Source: Brevundimonas vesicularis (GTDB taxonomy: Bacteria > Pseudomonadota > Alphaproteobacteria > Caulobacterales > Caulobacteraceae). Taken from it: a DNA stretch of 64,000 bases. Position 1 is the stretch's first letter; each line of letters starts with the position of its first letter. The notes below the pieces were generated by a model, which was given only the letters and a program-made list of their open reading frames with translations, had not been told where the DNA came from and did not search any database. Positions 61,725 to 64,000 of this stretch are shown here, piece after piece. The stretch is from contig NZ_JACHLJ010000003.1 in NCBI RefSeq assembly GCF_014204545.1, positions 124,001 through 188,000 on the forward strand. Reading direction: 5' to 3'. A program made the position numbers and the translations under genes.

Positions 61725-62441
61725 TCAGTCGACGAAATCGACGCTCTCGTAGTCGCCCGAGGTTTGAAGCGTGATGGTGACACGCTCGCCGCTGCGGTTA
61801 CGCCAGAACCAGCCGTGATGACCCGCGAAAGCGGCCGTTAGCACCCCCGTCTCGCGGGCGGAGGTTCCCTTGCTATAGCCGTGATAGGTGATCCCTTGGC
61901 CGTCACCATGGGTGTCATAGTTCACCGCCGGGCCACTGGTGGACCAGGTGAAGTTCGCCTTCGCGCCGTCCCCCATGGCCATTTTGATCTCGGCCCCCTC
62001 GTCAGGCTCAAGGGTCAGGGACGTGCGATGGCTGCGACCCGCCGATGCGCCATTGGTTGTCGTAGCTGCGGCTGCCGTCTGGGTCGTGACCGCTGGCGGG
62101 ACGGCTTCGGTCTTGCCAGACCTGGGCGGCTCCTGAGTTGCGGTGTCTGGTGAGCCCACTGGTGCGGCTGCCGGCAAGGCAGGCGCGGTCCTCGTGGATG
62201 TAATGACCGCCGCCGTTGAGGCCGCTTCAGCCGCAGCTTCAACGGCGAGTTGGCGCTTGATCCGGCCCATCTCGGTCAGCCCGAAGACCGAGCCGATGCG
62301 GGTAGGATCGACGCCGTACTCGGCTGGAAGGACCACGGTGACCAGCAGGGCCGAGGCGATGACGACGGCGACGCCGGTAGACTTGAGCAGCTTGGCCGTC
62401 GACGGCAGTTCGGCGGGATCGGGTTGATTGAGATTTTGCAT
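61725..62441 (-). CDS. Membrane-anchor protein of a heavy-metal system
   Basis: 238 residues. One N-terminal transmembrane helix (AVVIASALLVTVVLPAEYGVDP) precedes a Pro/Ala/Thr-rich linker and a C-terminal beta domain (SLTLEPDEGAEIKMAMGDGAKANFTWSTSG). It fits the 'transmembrane anchor protein' that accompanies HupE/UreJ and RND exporters. It is 13 bp after HupE. Confidence 0.75.
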   Translation of the reverse strand: MQNLNQPDPAELPSTAKLLKSTGVAVVIASALLVTVVLPAEYGVDPTRIGSVFGLTEMGRIKRQLAVEAAAEAASTAAVITSTRTAPALPAAAPVGSPDTATQEPPRSGKTEAVPPAVTTQTAAAATTTNGASAGRSHRTSLTLEPDEGAEIKMAMGDGAKANFTWSTSGPAVNYDTHGDGQGITYHGYSKGTSARETGVLTAAFAGHHGWFWRNRSGERVTITLQTSGDYESVDFVD

Positions 62442-62454
62442 GGAAGGTCTCCCG

Positions 62455-64000
<1,546 letters not shown>

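Overview
The window is a 64 kb piece of a GC-rich alphaproteobacterial genome, most likely Caulobacterales (Brevundimonas/Caulobacter/Phenylobacterium-like). The evidence is a GcrA-type cell-cycle regulator, a sphingomonad/Caulobacter-style lasso peptide locus, and the overall gene complement. Most of it looks like one integrative conjugative element (ICE) or a closely related plasmid with its cargo. No integrase, attachment site, tRNA or insertion sequence was recognised, so the element's ends are probably outside the window.

Region by region. (1) 1-8.3 kb, minus strand: a defence-island-like block. It holds a beta-family protein (cut by the window edge), an XRE/ImmA metallopeptidase gene coupled to a DUF6932-like gene, a CoiA/DUF6035-like gene with a frameshift, an HNH nuclease gene and a PHP-ATPase of the TrlF type. 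(2) 8.4-10.8 kb: a secreted SNase-like protein and small accessory genes, including an AlpA-like regulator. (3) 10.8-27.7 kb: the P-type conjugation machinery on the minus strand (lytic transglycosylase, S26 peptidase, trbI, G, F, L, J, E, D, C, then trbB, a CopG-like gene and traG). It is split between trbC and trbB by a mercury module (merA, merP, merT, merR, merC) lying next to a fragment of a second, diverged trbB. (4) 27.6-38.6 kb: a GntR and an XRE regulator, then a lasso peptide cluster. The cluster has a 39-residue precursor gene, a fused RRE-B protease, a C cyclase, a lasso isopeptidase, a TonB-dependent receptor, a FecR-like anti-sigma and a FecI-like sigma factor. (5) 39-43.7 kb: cargo of unknown function plus a nucleotidyltransferase-HEPN protein. 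(6) 43.7-58.5 kb: the relaxase with a candidate oriT, and an ICE maintenance block (DUF2493, GcrA-like, two SSB-like proteins, DUF433/PIN pair, Strawberry-notch ATPase/methyltransferase, ParB-like, Toprim, RadC, second SNase). (7) 58.9-64 kb: nickel/cobalt efflux (RcnR-like repressor, RcnA-like and NreB-like exporters) and the start of a heavy-metal RND system with HupE/UreJ and membrane-anchor partners.

The genes fit a mobile element that moves by a Trb type IV system. It protects its host from phages and from mercury and nickel-type metals, and it gives the host a lasso peptide with its own uptake, sensing and opening pathway. The most interesting hidden element is the lasso precursor at 29082-29201, which is too short for ordinary gene calling. 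Its predicted core starts with Asp and has two possible ring-closing acids. The mercury module interrupting the trb operon, with a foreign trbB remnant and two copies of the same MerR-type promoter, is the clearest sign of recent rearrangement.
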